Counted from the stretch's first letter, positions 18,464 to 29,022 are shown. The stretch is DNA of 64,000 bases from Lentisphaerota bacterium (GCA_015061745.1 SUWB01000008.1:22382-86381); one strand, 5' to 3'. Notes: generated from the sequence alone by a model not told the origin. Numbers and translations: made by a program.

Positions 18464-21400
18464 ATGAAAAATTTGCTTTGTTTTTTAGTTTGTACATTCT
18501 TTTTCTGCAGTTGGGGAAATGAATTTTCCCCGGGGGGGACTTCTTTTGATTTCAGCACTTTCGGGGGCAAAGCTGCTCCAGTGGCAGACAAGGGGAAAAG
18601 TATTCTCGGCAACGGCAGTTTTGAGGATGCAAATACCGATTTCACCGGCCGCAGAAAAATGGGGGTATGGCGGGGCGGATTGAATATTCACGGAAAAACC
18701 CCCAACGCAGAAGAGATCAAAAAGATTTGCAGCCGCACGATTTCCACTGAAAAGCCTGCTGACGGCAAAGCGGCAGTTTTTTTGGATACTCCTGCAAAAG
18801 TTGCGAAACTTGCCCCCAAACTGGTTATTTCAAACCGGATCGTTCAGGAGGTGACCATTCCTGAAACCAGTGAGGAAACGGTGTGGGAACTTCGTTTCAA
18901 GATGAGAGGACAGCATCTGCCCTCCTATGGGACTTCCGCCCTGACGATTCTTTATGCACCGCTTAAAAAAGTTCCCGGCAAAAGCGGCCGTCTGAGCCCT
19001 GTCGGCGGTTATAAGAGCAAGATGTTTACTTTGCGCCCTGACTGGTACGACGGCACAGTGACCATCAAAGCTCCGGCCGGAACCGGTGGATTTTATATTT
19101 GTCCAGCCCTCTACGGTGCCGGACGTGCCTGGCTGGATGATTTCACTCTTGTCCGTTCCACCGGAGGAACAGCAGTTGACGTGCGGATATCTCCTCAGGG
19201 ATTTATGGATAATTTGTATGCAGTGGGCGAAAATCTCCCTGCTATGATGAATTTTGCCTTTGCTTCCGACAAGGCTCCCGTGAGAAAAGGTCTTCACCTT
19301 GAAGTCATCCTTCCTCCCGGTTTTCAGGCTCTGGGGACACGTGAATTTGTCCCCATACTGAGCAGGACACTCAATCCTGACGGAACGACCAGAGTTCTTA
19401 TTGACCTCAGACTGCTGCCTCCCATTGCCTTTACCCGTAAATTTTTCAAGATGCACGCAGCGGTGCTGATCGTCAGGGCTCCCGGACTCAAGGCAGGCGC
19501 AAAACGCTATCCTTTGCGTTACCGTCTGATCCAGGGGAAGTGGGCCGGAAAACAGCATACAGCCGATCTTCAGATCATTCCTGCCGTTCACGGAAAACGG
19601 CCTGCGTCTTTCCGGACTGCCGCTATGGTCGGTATGGAGTTCCGTTTCAAAGGGGAGATGGCCGTGCGTGCCGCTGAATTTTACAAGGCCAGCGGTTTTT
19701 CAGCCATCCACGGAGCTCAGGAGGATTTCAGCCGCGAGCTCCGGAAAATCGGCATTGAACGTTACAGAGGGCACTATTACATCTGTAACGGGTTCCGCAT
19801 CGGAAAAGGCGACAGACCGGAATCGGTCAAGTTCAGGCTTATTGACGGAAAGGCGTTTCCCCGGAAAATCTGTCCGGTCGAGGTTTACCGGGAAGGGACT
19901 TTCTTCAGGGAAAATGTGGTGAAGCTGATTGAGGATCTCATTGTTAAAGAAGATGTGGCGGAACACATTATGTCCAACTGGGAACCCTATTATCTCAACT
20001 CAAAAGGATGTTTCTGTGTCAGATGCCGGGATGAATTCATCAAATGGGCAAAAGGCAACCCTTCTGCTTCCGAAATCATCGCCGCATGGCCCCGTAACAC
20101 CTTGCAGAAGCACGGGGAAAAATGGATGAAGTTCCGCAGCTGGCAGCATGGCCGTCTGATGGTCACTCTTGAAAAGGCTGTCAGTGAAGCGGGGCGGAAA
20201 AAGGGTAAGGAATCCCACTTCATCCCCGAAATTTCGTGGTCAAGTATGACACCCCAGATGAATTTCTGGGCTAAACAGTACAATGTGACCGATTATATCA
20301 GCGAACTGCCCTGGCTGGAGCCCTGGGGACCCTATAACTGCTGGTATTGGGATACTCCCTACAGCTACTATCCTGCTCCTCAGCTCAGTGCCTGGCTTGC
20401 GGCAGAACAGGTGAAAGGTTTTGCAAGATCCAAATCAAAACCGGGCCGGATGCCCAAATTGATTGCTTTCCCCCACGGACGTATGGGCGATACCACCATA
20501 TCGCAGCCCGAGGGGATCGCTTTTGAAATGATCACCTACTTTATCCAGAAATGGCAGGGAGCTTTTCTTTTCACCTTCCCCGGCGGTTATGATTACCGTT
20601 ACTGGGGTAAAGTTGCTGAAGCCAACACAGCTATCGCAGACAACGAAAAAATCGTGACTGAAGGAAGAGATGTGACTTCACAAGTAAAAATCATTCCCCG
20701 TACACCCTTCCCGGAAAATCCTGATTTTGCCCCCCTGTGGGCTGAACCTTCACCCGGGGAAGGCAGATTGCCGGGACTTCACAAACTCAAGATCTATCAG
20801 TACCGTGCGTTCAAGCACAAGGGTGAATATCTGGCCGCTGTGGGGAACTTCTGGAAGAAGGGAGAACTCTTTTTTGATCTGCAGTTCAAGGGATTGGAAA
20901 AGGGAAATTGGCACGTAACAGTTGGGAAATATGATCTTGGAACTTTCTCAAGTCAGGAACTTGCAAAAGGGATCCTGCTTCAGACCGGAGCTTTACGCTG
21001 GCAATTCATTCGCATTTCATCCCGGAAAAAAGAGAATCTTACTCCTTTTACTCAGAAGCAGATGAACGGGCTTCTCAGAAAAAGAATCCCTGCAATCAGA
21101 AAAGCCGCTCAGGCCGAAGCCAGACTTCACGCTCAGCGTCAGGCGGCACAAAGCGTTGACCTCAAAGGAGTCAGAAGTGTCACTGTAAAGGATGTTTCAG
21201 CTGCTCCCGGCAAAGAGTCGATCCTGATCAAGACCCCTGTTTTTGAGGCGGTCGTGGATCTGAAACAGGGAGGGCGGATAACTGAACTCAAATCCCGGGG
21301 CGAACAGCTTTCTGTGAAAAACGGCAAAGGCTGGTTCGCCGTCCCCGGCATCTGGTATCCCAGAAAGTCCACCTTTATGCTCAACAGCGTGGTGGAAGTG

Positions 21401-21949
21401 CGGGAGCTGAAGGCTGCCGGAGGCGGGATCCGGCTGCAGCTCTACCGCAAACTGACTCCTCAGGATCAACAGCACTTTGCCGGAGCGGGACTTGTTATGC
21501 AGTATGACTTTTTCCCGGGGAAGATAGATTTTACCGGCAGGATCATTAACGAGACCCACGATGCTCTGGAATATGCCTTCCGTTTCCACTCTATGCCCGC
21601 CGTTCTGGGTAAAAAGGGAGATATAACAGGAGGCGCACTTTGGAAGGACGGAGTCAGGTTCCGCAGAGGTTATGTCGTTCAGCTCTTTCACTACGGGGCA
21701 AAAGATCCTTTGATGACCGGTAAGGAGTTCAACATTGCCGGTGCAACTCCTGCGGCTGCCCGTGAACTTGTGTTAAGTGCCCCCTTCCTCAAAAGCAAGC
21801 TGCAGATGACTCTGCCGGGCAATGTGCGTCAGGTGGTTTTCTGGGACAGTTCCGGACAGCAGAATTCCACTTTTGAAGTGATCTACGAAAGAGCGATCCT
21901 CCATCCCAAAGAAGAGGCGGAGTACCGTATGAGTATGAAGATCTTGTAA
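18464..21949 (+). CDS. Very large secreted protein with NGSFE-type carbohydrate-binding-like N-terminus, function unknown
   Basis: MKNLLCFLVCTFFFCSWG signal; ILGNGSFEDANTDF; beta-galactosidase-like central region (inferred). Confidence 0.65.
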   Translation: MKNLLCFLVCTFFFCSWGNEFSPGGTSFDFSTFGGKAAPVADKGKSILGNGSFEDANTDFTGRRKMGVWRGGLNIHGKTPNAEEIKKICSRTISTEKPADGKAAVFLDTPAKVAKLAPKLVISNRIVQEVTIPETSEETVWELRFKMRGQHLPSYGTSALTILYAPLKKVPGKSGRLSPVGGYKSKMFTLRPDWYDGTVTIKAPAGTGGFYICPALYGAGRAWLDDFTLVRSTGGTAVDVRISPQGFMDNLYAVGENLPAMMNFAFASDKAPVRKGLHLEVILPPGFQALGTREFVPILSRTLNPDGTTRVLIDLRLLPPIAFTRKFFKMHAAVLIVRAPGLKAGAKRYPLRYRLIQGKWAGKQHTADLQIIPAVHGKRPASFRTAAMVGMEFRFKGEMAVRAAEFYKASGFSAIHGAQEDFSRELRKIGIERYRGHYYICNGFRIGKGDRPESVKFRLIDGKAFPRKICPVEVYREGTFFRENVVKLIEDLIVKEDVAEHIMSNWEPYYLNSKGCFCVRCRDEFIKWAKGNPSASEIIAAWPRNTLQKHGEKWMKFRSWQHGRLMVTLEKAVSEAGRKKGKESHFIPEISWSSMTPQMNFWAKQYNVTDYISELPWLEPWGPYNCWYWDTPYSYYPAPQLSAWLAAEQVKGFARSKSKPGRMPKLIAFPHGRMGDTTISQPEGIAFEMITYFIQKWQGAFLFTFPGGYDYRYWGKVAEANTAIADNEKIVTEGRDVTSQVKIIPRTPFPENPDFAPLWAEPSPGEGRLPGLHKLKIYQYRAFKHKGEYLAAVGNFWKKGELFFDLQFKGLEKGNWHVTVGKYDLGTFSSQELAKGILLQTGALRWQFIRISSRKKENLTPFTQKQMNGLLRKRIPAIRKAAQAEARLHAQRQAAQSVDLKGVRSVTVKDVSAAPGKESILIKTPVFEAVVDLKQGGRITELKSRGEQLSVKNGKGWFAVPGIWYPRKSTFMLNSVVEVRELKAAGGGIRLQLYRKLTPQDQQHFAGAGLVMQYDFFPGKIDFTGRIINETHDALEYAFRFHSMPAVLGKKGDITGGALWKDGVRFRRGYVVQLFHYGAKDPLMTGKEFNIAGATPAAARELVLSAPFLKSKLQMTLPGNVRQVVFWDSSGQQNSTFEVIYERAILHPKEEAEYRMSMKIL

Positions 21950-21970
21950 AAACAATATTTCTTCTCCGTG

Positions 21971-22007
21971 CAAAAAGCTTTTGTCAAAGAGAGTTTTCAG
22001 CTTTTTG
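21971..22007. terminator. Hairpin terminator
   Basis: CAAAAAGCT...AGCTTTTTG. Confidence 0.5.
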
Positions 22008-22177
22008 TATGGAGAAGTTCTCCTGAGTTTAGGGGGGATATTGTTTCAGCTTTCTTGTTTTTTCTGTTAAAATCCATTGACAGAGTGGATTTTTCCATTT
22101 ACTTTCTTTTATTTATGTGCTATATTAAGGCACAAGTTTGTCAGAATCATACCAAAATTATATGGAAGGAATAAAAA

Positions 22178-23251
22178 ATGGCTTATGATTTCAATGCTGT
22201 GTGCAGCGGTTTTGCCGGTGCAGGAAAATTTGTTTCCGGAATCCCCTACGGTACCGGTCACATCAACGATACCTACAAAGTTGAAACCGATAAGAACACT
22301 CTGATCGTTCAGCGGGTCAACACCTCCATTTTCCGTCAGCCCGAAGAACTGATGGACAACTTTGTCCGGGTCACTTCTCATATCAGCAAAAAACTTGCCG
22401 GAACCGACTCTGCCGACAAGACTCTTTCTCCTTTGCGCAATGCCGAAGGAAAACCTTTCTTCCGCGATGCCGAAGGCAACTTCTGGCGCAGCTATATCTT
22501 TGTTGACAAAGCCCGCACCTATGATATTATCGAAAATGATACTCAGGCTTTTGAAGCTGCCGCCGCTTTCGGCAGATTCCAGAACTATCTGGCCGATATG
22601 GAAGGCCGTCTCTTTGAGACCATTCCCAACTTCCACCACACCGTGTCCCGTCTGGAAGCCCTCAAAGAAGCCATCGCCGCCGATAAGGTGGGACGTCTCA
22701 AAGAGGTGAGCCGGGAAGTCGATTTCGTTATGGCACGGGAAAAGGAATGCGGTCTGCTCCTCGATCTGCAGGCCAAAGGTGAGATCGTGGAACGCACCAC
22801 TCACAACGACACCAAGCTGAACAACGTGCTCATTGACGATGCCACCGGCAAAGGTATCTGCGTTATTGACCTTGACACGGTGATGCCCGGTCTGCCCCAT
22901 TACGATTTCGGCGATATGGTCCGTACCGGGACCAGTCCTGCTGCTGAAGACGAAACCGATCTTTCAAAGGTGCGTATGCGTTTTGAAATGTTTGAAGCTC
23001 TGCTCCGCGGTTATCTTTCAGCTGCCGGCAAGTTCCTCAATCCTCTGGAAAAATCTCTGCTGCCCTTCTCCGGCAAGCTCATCACTCTGGAAATCGGTAT
23101 CCGTTTCCTGACCGACTATCTTTCAGGCGACGTTTACTTCAAAACCAAACGCCCCGGCCACAACCTTGACCGCTGCCGTACCCAGCTGAAACTTGTATCT
23201 TCCATCGAAGAACAGTTCGATGCTATGCGCAAGCTGACCGATTCACTCTGA
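22178..23251 (+). CDS. Phosphotransferase (APH fold), N-acetylhexosamine kinase-like
   Basis: YGTGHINDTYKVET; THNDTKLNNVLIDDATGKGICVIDLDTVMPGLPHYDFGDMVR. Confidence 0.8.
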   Translation: MAYDFNAVCSGFAGAGKFVSGIPYGTGHINDTYKVETDKNTLIVQRVNTSIFRQPEELMDNFVRVTSHISKKLAGTDSADKTLSPLRNAEGKPFFRDAEGNFWRSYIFVDKARTYDIIENDTQAFEAAAAFGRFQNYLADMEGRLFETIPNFHHTVSRLEALKEAIAADKVGRLKEVSREVDFVMAREKECGLLLDLQAKGEIVERTTHNDTKLNNVLIDDATGKGICVIDLDTVMPGLPHYDFGDMVRTGTSPAAEDETDLSKVRMRFEMFEALLRGYLSAAGKFLNPLEKSLLPFSGKLITLEIGIRFLTDYLSGDVYFKTKRPGHNLDRCRTQLKLVSSIEEQFDAMRKLTDSL

Positions 23252-23276
23252 TAAAGTCTGAAAGGAACAAACGAGT

Positions 23277-24713
23277 ATGACAAAACAGGAAATTATCAGC
23301 GGACTCCAATCTCTGGGACTGAAAAAAGGTGATCTTGTGCTGCTGCACAGCTCTCTTTACAGTCTCGGTCACGTTGAAGGCGGTCCCGATGCTGTGATCG
23401 ATGCTTTTCTTGAAACTGTGGGCCCCGAAGGAACCCTTATGGTTCCCGTTTTCGGAGCTCTGGGGATTCTGACTTCCACTTTGAAAAACCGTCCCGGTGC
23501 CATTACCAGCCCCTGCCCCGTGGGAACTGTGGCCGCTCTCGGCAAAGATGCCGAAGAACTCTGCCGCGACCACTGGAAACCTGAAAGCTGCCACGGCGAA
23601 GGAACTCCTTTCAAACGTCTTGCCGATAAAGGCGGATATGTCTGCCTTATGGGGGTCGATCAGGATCGTAACACCTCTCTGCACGGCATTGAAGCGGAAC
23701 TCCGCCTCGCATATCTGGGTTCCACCACCAGAGAGTTCACCACTCCCGAAGGTGAAACCATCAACAAAACCTGGAAATATTATCCCGGTCCCCATCGTGA
23801 TTTTATCGCCCTCGATCATCACCTGAAAGAAAGAGGATTCCTGAAACAGGGCCGTATCGGCAACTCTCAGGTGCGTCTGATCCAGGCCAAAGGTATGTGG
23901 GAATGCGGTATGGAACTGGGGGCGGCTGATCCTGCGTTCATCCTCTGTGACAACCCCGGATGCAACGATTGTGTCCGTCAGCGTGCTGCCTTGATGAGTG
24001 ATTTTTTCAGCAAAGAAGATTTCAAACTGACTGCTTCTTCCCGTCTTGCCGGACGTTATGTCCCTGAAATGGTCGAAAAATGCAAGGCTGCCGGGGTGAA
24101 ATATCTTGAACTGGATTATATTCAGGGCGTTCCCGCTGCGTCTCTGCCTGAAGCCAAACTTGCTTCTGCCGTGGCGGAACTTGCCGCAGACGGTATTTCT
24201 GTCAGTGCGCTGCGTGCCTTTGCTGCCCCTGACAAAGCGGAAGATTTTGCCGCAAAACTCAAGAATGCCGGAATTACCCGGGTGATCCTGCCCCTCTCAG
24301 CTTCAGGCCCTGCTGCCGCTGCCTGTGCTGCTGCCGGAATTGCCATTGACTTCTTTAATGCCAATCTGACCAGCAGTGCTTCCAATGCTGCTCTTGCCCG
24401 CCGCAAGGAAAAGATTGCTGACTGCGGCATTTGTTTCAACCCGGCCAACTTTGTTATGGCAGGGGAACGTGCTTTTGCCATCTACCGTTCCGGCCGTTTT
24501 ATCAAAACGATGCGTCAGCTGGATATCAACGATATCCTCCCCGACGGCACTGTAACTGAGCTCGCCCGGGGCGGTGCAGAAATCAAAGAGATGATCTCCA
24601 TTGCCCGTTGTGCCAGCTTCTCAGGCTTTATGTGTCTGGCAGGCGGCATCAAGGTCGCTCAGGATCTTAAATCAATGGTCGCAGATTTCCGCAGACTCAT
24701 TGAGAATATGTAA
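23277..24713 (+). CDS. AAC(3)-family acetyltransferase-like domain fused to a TIM-barrel sugar isomerase/epimerase-like domain
   Basis: N-term LVLLHSSLYSLGHVEGGPDAVIDAFLETVGPEGTLMVPVFG and HGIEAELRLAYLG; C-term VKYLELDYIQGVPAASLPE...ISVSALRAFAAPD. Confidence 0.7.
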   Translation: MTKQEIISGLQSLGLKKGDLVLLHSSLYSLGHVEGGPDAVIDAFLETVGPEGTLMVPVFGALGILTSTLKNRPGAITSPCPVGTVAALGKDAEELCRDHWKPESCHGEGTPFKRLADKGGYVCLMGVDQDRNTSLHGIEAELRLAYLGSTTREFTTPEGETINKTWKYYPGPHRDFIALDHHLKERGFLKQGRIGNSQVRLIQAKGMWECGMELGAADPAFILCDNPGCNDCVRQRAALMSDFFSKEDFKLTASSRLAGRYVPEMVEKCKAAGVKYLELDYIQGVPAASLPEAKLASAVAELAADGISVSALRAFAAPDKAEDFAAKLKNAGITRVILPLSASGPAAAACAAAGIAIDFFNANLTSSASNAALARRKEKIADCGICFNPANFVMAGERAFAIYRSGRFIKTMRQLDINDILPDGTVTELARGGAEIKEMISIARCASFSGFMCLAGGIKVAQDLKSMVADFRRLIENM

Positions 24714-24729
24714 GCATTATTTGCATTAA

Positions 24730-24775
24730 AAACCCTCTGAATTTCCGTTGACACGAAAGTTCAGAGGGTTTCTTT
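24730..24775. terminator. Terminator between convergent genes
   Basis: AAACCCTCTGAA...TTCAGAGGGTTTCTTT. Confidence 0.8.
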
Positions 24776-24798
24776 ATGATGTCGTTTTGAAAAAGGGC

Positions 24799-25608
24799 TT
24801 ATTTGATTTTCCGCAGCCAGATGCTGCCGCCCAGATTCCGATTGCTCAAAGATTCTTCGAGGGCCATCAGACAGGATCCCCAGTAAACGATTTCATAATC
24901 AGGGTTATTCTGCAGAAAAGCCCGGAGAATATAGGCTTCATTCCAGGCACGGTTTTCTCTCAGCCATTCATTGGGATATTCAAAGGGATAGATGATATCG
25001 TGGAAGTGAATGAAAACTCCCTTTTTGAGCCGGGGCAGCAATTCAAAAAAGATACGGCTGACATCACTGTCAAGTTTTACCACGTGAGAAGAATCAATAA
25101 AGCAGATATCCCCTGGTTGAAGCTGATCAAAAACAGCCAGATCGACTTCCTGTAAACGCTGAGGATGAAGATTGACGTAATCCTGAACCCGGTCTCCCCA
25201 GGTGGCGATCAGACGGTCCGGGTAAGGTTCGATACAGGTGATCCGGGTTTTGCTGTTCAAATAAAGGTGATTGGTATCCTTCATAATAGCAGTTGAGTAG
25301 CCGGAGCCGATTTCGATAATACGTTCCGGACGAAGCAAACGCATAAAGGCATAGATGGTGTAACTGCACCCGTCAGTAAACTGATCGTTGTCCCAATAAA
25401 AATCCAATCCTTCCTGTTTGTCAGCTTTCCAGACATAGCCCTCCCGGAACTGTTCCAGCAGCTGGTGATAAGAGAGCTGGATATCATAATTGAGATTAAT
25501 ACCGGCCAACTCCCGGGGCGTTTTACGATTGGCAATAAATCTTTCGATGTCTTCTTCTGAAGGAACCGGATTATAAAAGTGCCCCATAGGGAATATAGAA
25601 TGAGTCAT
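24799..25608 (-). CDS. SAM-dependent methyltransferase (Methyltransf_24-like)
   Basis: RIIEIGSGYSTAIMKD; ITCIEPYPDRL; DICFIDSSHVVKLDSD. Confidence 0.75.
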   Translation of the reverse strand: MTHSIFPMGHFYNPVPSEEDIERFIANRKTPRELAGINLNYDIQLSYHQLLEQFREGYVWKADKQEGLDFYWDNDQFTDGCSYTIYAFMRLLRPERIIEIGSGYSTAIMKDTNHLYLNSKTRITCIEPYPDRLIATWGDRVQDYVNLHPQRLQEVDLAVFDQLQPGDICFIDSSHVVKLDSDVSRIFFELLPRLKKGVFIHFHDIIYPFEYPNEWLRENRAWNEAYILRAFLQNNPDYEIVYWGSCLMALEESLSNRNLGGSIWLRKIK

Positions 25609-25730
25609 CCTGGAAAATCTCCTGAAAATGATTTTTTGAAAAAAACAGCACCGTATAGAGGATAATATACGGTACTGTTGGTAAAAAAGCAAATGATATT
25701 GGAAAAAATATCAGGAAACAACAGTTTTTG

Positions 25731-26618
25731 TCAGTTGATCTCTGAAAGTTCGTTGAATTTTTCCACCAATTCTCTGATGTGAGTTCCGCTTGCAACAGGG
25801 ATCACTTCGCTCTGGATAACTTTGAGCCGAGGGGCGGATTTCAGCAGTTTGATGACCTTTTCCCAATTGACACATCCCTGCCCGGGGAGTTTGTGTTCAT
25901 CTTTCCAGCCATTGTTGTCGTGGAGATGACAGTTGACAATATGGGGGAGCATCTTTTCCAGGGCCTGGGGTTCCCAGCAGGGGACCGGTTTTCCTGAGGC
26001 CTGCCAGCCTCTCCAGGCGGTGCCGGTGGCGTACTGTCTGCCGTTGTCCATAATATTGGCGTGTCCGGCGTCGTAGCAGAATCCCAGCGCATCTGTGGGG
26101 AATTCCGCTTTGATGCTGTTGAGCACATCGGGAGTGTTGACGGAAAACCAGATGTTTTCAATACAGATGGTGATACCGAGTTTTTCAGCCAGGGGGAGCA
26201 ATTCGGCAAGGCTTTCTTTCATACGTCCGATATGGATAGAATCGGCAATCGTTGTGGCCGGTTCAAAGTGATTGTTGCCCAGGTGAATGGTGATCGTGTC
26301 AACATTCATATATTTGCAAAGTTCCAGAATCAGTTTCAGCCGTCCCAGCATAATGGGACGTTTTTCCACAAAGGGGCAGTTCAAATCGAGGACGGGGCCG
26401 AAAGGAGCGTGGGCATCGCAGAAACTCATTCCGGTGCCGGAAATTTCCTGAAGCAATGTATCTTCCAGACCGGGGTGTGAGATGATCTGCCTGATAAAAG
26501 TGTCGCTCAAGACCAGATGTCTGGCACCCGCAAGAGCGAATTCTTCCATAATGTAGGGACGCATACGATCAGAAACGTGCTCAAAATCGTAAAGAAAAGT
26601 AACAGGGACGTTAAACAT
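25731..26618 (-). CDS. Sugar phosphate isomerase/epimerase (AP endonuclease 2-type TIM barrel)
   Basis: VDTITIHLGNNHFEP; ITICIENIWFS; GFCYDAGHANI; HLHDNNGWKDEHKLPGQG. Confidence 0.85.
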   Translation of the reverse strand: MFNVPVTFLYDFEHVSDRMRPYIMEEFALAGARHLVLSDTFIRQIISHPGLEDTLLQEISGTGMSFCDAHAPFGPVLDLNCPFVEKRPIMLGRLKLILELCKYMNVDTITIHLGNNHFEPATTIADSIHIGRMKESLAELLPLAEKLGITICIENIWFSVNTPDVLNSIKAEFPTDALGFCYDAGHANIMDNGRQYATGTAWRGWQASGKPVPCWEPQALEKMLPHIVNCHLHDNNGWKDEHKLPGQGCVNWEKVIKLLKSAPRLKVIQSEVIPVASGTHIRELVEKFNELSEIN

Positions 26619-26643
26619 ACTTTGAAAAAATCCTGATTTGAAA

Positions 26644-27384
26644 TTATAAAACTTTTGAAAAGAATTCCCTGATCCGGGGATTGGGATTGTTGTTCATCAA
26701 AGAGTCGGGTGATTCCGAAGCAATGATTTTTCCGTGATCCATAAATATCATCCGGTTGGCACACTCACAAGCAAAACCTATTTCGTGAGTAACGACGATC
26801 ATCGTCATACCTTCGTTGACCAGTTCTTTCATCAAACTGAGGACTTCTCCCACCATTTCCGGATCAAGGGCACTGGTGGGCTCATCAAAGAGGAGAACTT
26901 CCGGATTCATCGCCAGAGCCCTGACAATGGCAATCCGCTGTTTCTGACCGCCTGAAAGCTGCATCGGATAGGAATCCGCCTTGTCGGCAAGGCCGATACG
27001 GTTGAGGAGTTCCAGAGCTTTGGCATCGGCAGCAGCGGCAGAAAGTTTCCCGGTTTTCACCGGTGCGAGAGTGATATTTTCTTTGATCGTCAGATTGGGA
27101 AAAAGATTGAAATGCTGAAAGACCATTCCCACTTGCTGCCGGAAACGTGTAATCTCTTTAGTTTTTCTGCCTACGGGAGCGTTGTGAAAGAGGATTTCCC
27201 CCGATGTGGGCTTTTCAAGCTGGTTGAGGCAACGCAGAAAGGTGCTTTTGCCGCTTCCAGAAGGCCCCACAACAAAAACAGCTTCTCCGGGAGAAATGGC
27301 AAAGTCAGCGTGATCGACGGCAACGACACCGGGAAATTCACAGGTGAGTTGTTTGACTTCAAAGACAAAATTGCTGTTACTCAT
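26644..27384 (-). CDS. Polar amino-acid ABC transporter ATP-binding protein (GlnQ-like)
   Basis: Walker A GPSGSGKST; LSGGQKQRIAIVRAL; LLFDEPTSALDPEMV. Confidence 0.93.
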   Translation of the reverse strand: MSNSNFVFEVKQLTCEFPGVVAVDHADFAISPGEAVFVVGPSGSGKSTFLRCLNQLEKPTSGEILFHNAPVGRKTKEITRFRQQVGMVFQHFNLFPNLTIKENITLAPVKTGKLSAAAADAKALELLNRIGLADKADSYPMQLSGGQKQRIAIVRALAMNPEVLLFDEPTSALDPEMVGEVLSLMKELVNEGMTMIVVTHEIGFACECANRMIFMDHGKIIASESPDSLMNNNPNPRIREFFSKVL

Positions 27385-28864
27385 TGCGTTTCAATCTCCT
27401 TTCAAAAATCCCCAGCAGCCAGGTCAGCAGCATAACGCAGGCAAGGTAAATTGCCGCCACGGCTATAAGAGGCATAAAAGCATCGTATGTCTGACTGCGG
27501 ATGATGTCTCCGGCTTTGGTCAGATCCTGAAGGGCGATATACCCTGAAACAGAGGTTTCTTTGATAAGTACGATAAATTCATTTCCCAGAGCGGGAAGGA
27601 CATTTTTCAAAGCCTGAGGCAGAATGATATACCGCATCGTCTGCCAATAGCTCAACCCCAAAGCGTCCCCTGCTTCAAACTGTCCTTTGTCGATAGACAT
27701 AATGCCGCTGCGGATGATTTCAGCCACATAAGCTCCCGAGTTGATCCCGAAAGCGATACAGGCAACCAATACCTTATTGTCACAGGATTTGAGAATGATA
27801 AAATAGATAATCAGCAATTGAACAACACAAGGCGTTCCCCGGATCACCGTCAGATAAATCCGGCAGAGGAAGTTGAGGAACTTCATCTTGCCCGTTCTGT
27901 CGTGCGTGGCACGGACAACTGCCACGGCAAACCCGAGAATAATGCCCAGAATAACTGCCCAAAAGGAGATTTGAACCGTTTTCAAAAAACCGCCCCAAAT
28001 GTAGAGCCACCGGTTGTCGGTTATGAAGTTTGTTTGAAAATCATCAGAAAGCCGGTGAAAAAAAGAAGAGAACTGCCCCTCTTTTTCCATTTCCCTGACC
28101 TGTTTTGCCAGGGTGGTATTTCTTTCAAACATCTGCCGCAGTTCACCGCTGTCTTTGAGTTCTTTGATGACGGCGTTGACAATGCCGCACAGTTCACGGT
28201 TGTTTTTGTTGATAGCAATGGCATACTCCTCACTGGTCAGAGGTTCTTTGAGAAAAACAACGGCACCGGGATTGAGTTTTGCCAGCACTTGAGCGGGTTC
28301 TTCATCGAGAACAACGGCGTCCAGTTTGCCGATTTTCAACGCTTCAACTGCCACGGAGGGATTATCAAACTGCTGGAGCAGCGGGGAGTTTTTGCGGGTA
28401 ATGATATGCTGCCTCAAATAATCGTAGGCGGTGGTGCCGCTCTGACAGCCGACACGTTTGTTTTTTTTCAAATCCTCGCCGCATTTAATGGAGGAGTTAC
28501 GGGGCACAAGGATCACCTGGGCTGAACGGCTGTAAGGAATGGTGAAAATAACCTTCTTTTTACGTTCTTCGGTGACAGTGATGCCGGAGGCCGCAATATC
28601 TGCTTTGCCGGTGACGATATGACCGATGACGGAGTCGAACTTTGTGTCGATAACGACCAGTTCACGCTTGAGTTTTCGGGCAACTGCTCTGGCGATATCC
28701 ACATCAATACCGACGATCTGCTGACCGTTGATAAATTCATAGGGGGGGAATCCTGCGGCAGTGACCAGGGTCAACGTTTCAGTGGATTGTTTTTCATTAC
28801 CGCACCCGCACAGCAGCAAAAGCAGCAGAGTAAACATTCCCTGTAAAAATTTTTGATATTTCAT
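27377..28864 (-). CDS. Amino-acid ABC transporter substrate-binding/permease fusion (GlnH-GlnP type)
   Basis: Lipoprotein signal LLLLLLCGCG; SBP domain FPPYEFINGQQIVGIDVDIARAVA; permease domain GTPCVVQLLIIYF...EIIRSGIMSIDKGQFEAGDALGL. Confidence 0.9.
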   Translation of the reverse strand: MKYQKFLQGMFTLLLLLLCGCGNEKQSTETLTLVTAAGFPPYEFINGQQIVGIDVDIARAVARKLKRELVVIDTKFDSVIGHIVTGKADIAASGITVTEERKKKVIFTIPYSRSAQVILVPRNSSIKCGEDLKKNKRVGCQSGTTAYDYLRQHIITRKNSPLLQQFDNPSVAVEALKIGKLDAVVLDEEPAQVLAKLNPGAVVFLKEPLTSEEYAIAINKNNRELCGIVNAVIKELKDSGELRQMFERNTTLAKQVREMEKEGQFSSFFHRLSDDFQTNFITDNRWLYIWGGFLKTVQISFWAVILGIILGFAVAVVRATHDRTGKMKFLNFLCRIYLTVIRGTPCVVQLLIIYFIILKSCDNKVLVACIAFGINSGAYVAEIIRSGIMSIDKGQFEAGDALGLSYWQTMRYIILPQALKNVLPALGNEFIVLIKETSVSGYIALQDLTKAGDIIRSQTYDAFMPLIAVAAIYLACVMLLTWLLGIFERRLKRNE

Positions 28865-29022
28865 AGAAAAACAGCCTTATGAAAAAAATAGATTAACAAC
28901 CTGCATAATATAGCACTTAAAGCGGGCAAATGCAATACTTCACCTTGAAAAGAAACCGTTTGAGATGTACATTAAATAACCGAACCTGAGTACAGGTCTG
29001 AAAAAGGAGAAGCCAGCAGTTT

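Noticed and set aside
23277-24000. Aminoglycoside resistance gene
   Set aside because: AAC(3) family membership alone is weak; the fusion and sugar-kinase neighbour point to sugar metabolism
27377-28864. Substrate-binding/permease fusion as novel
   Set aside because: GlnPQ-type fusions are already known in other bacteria
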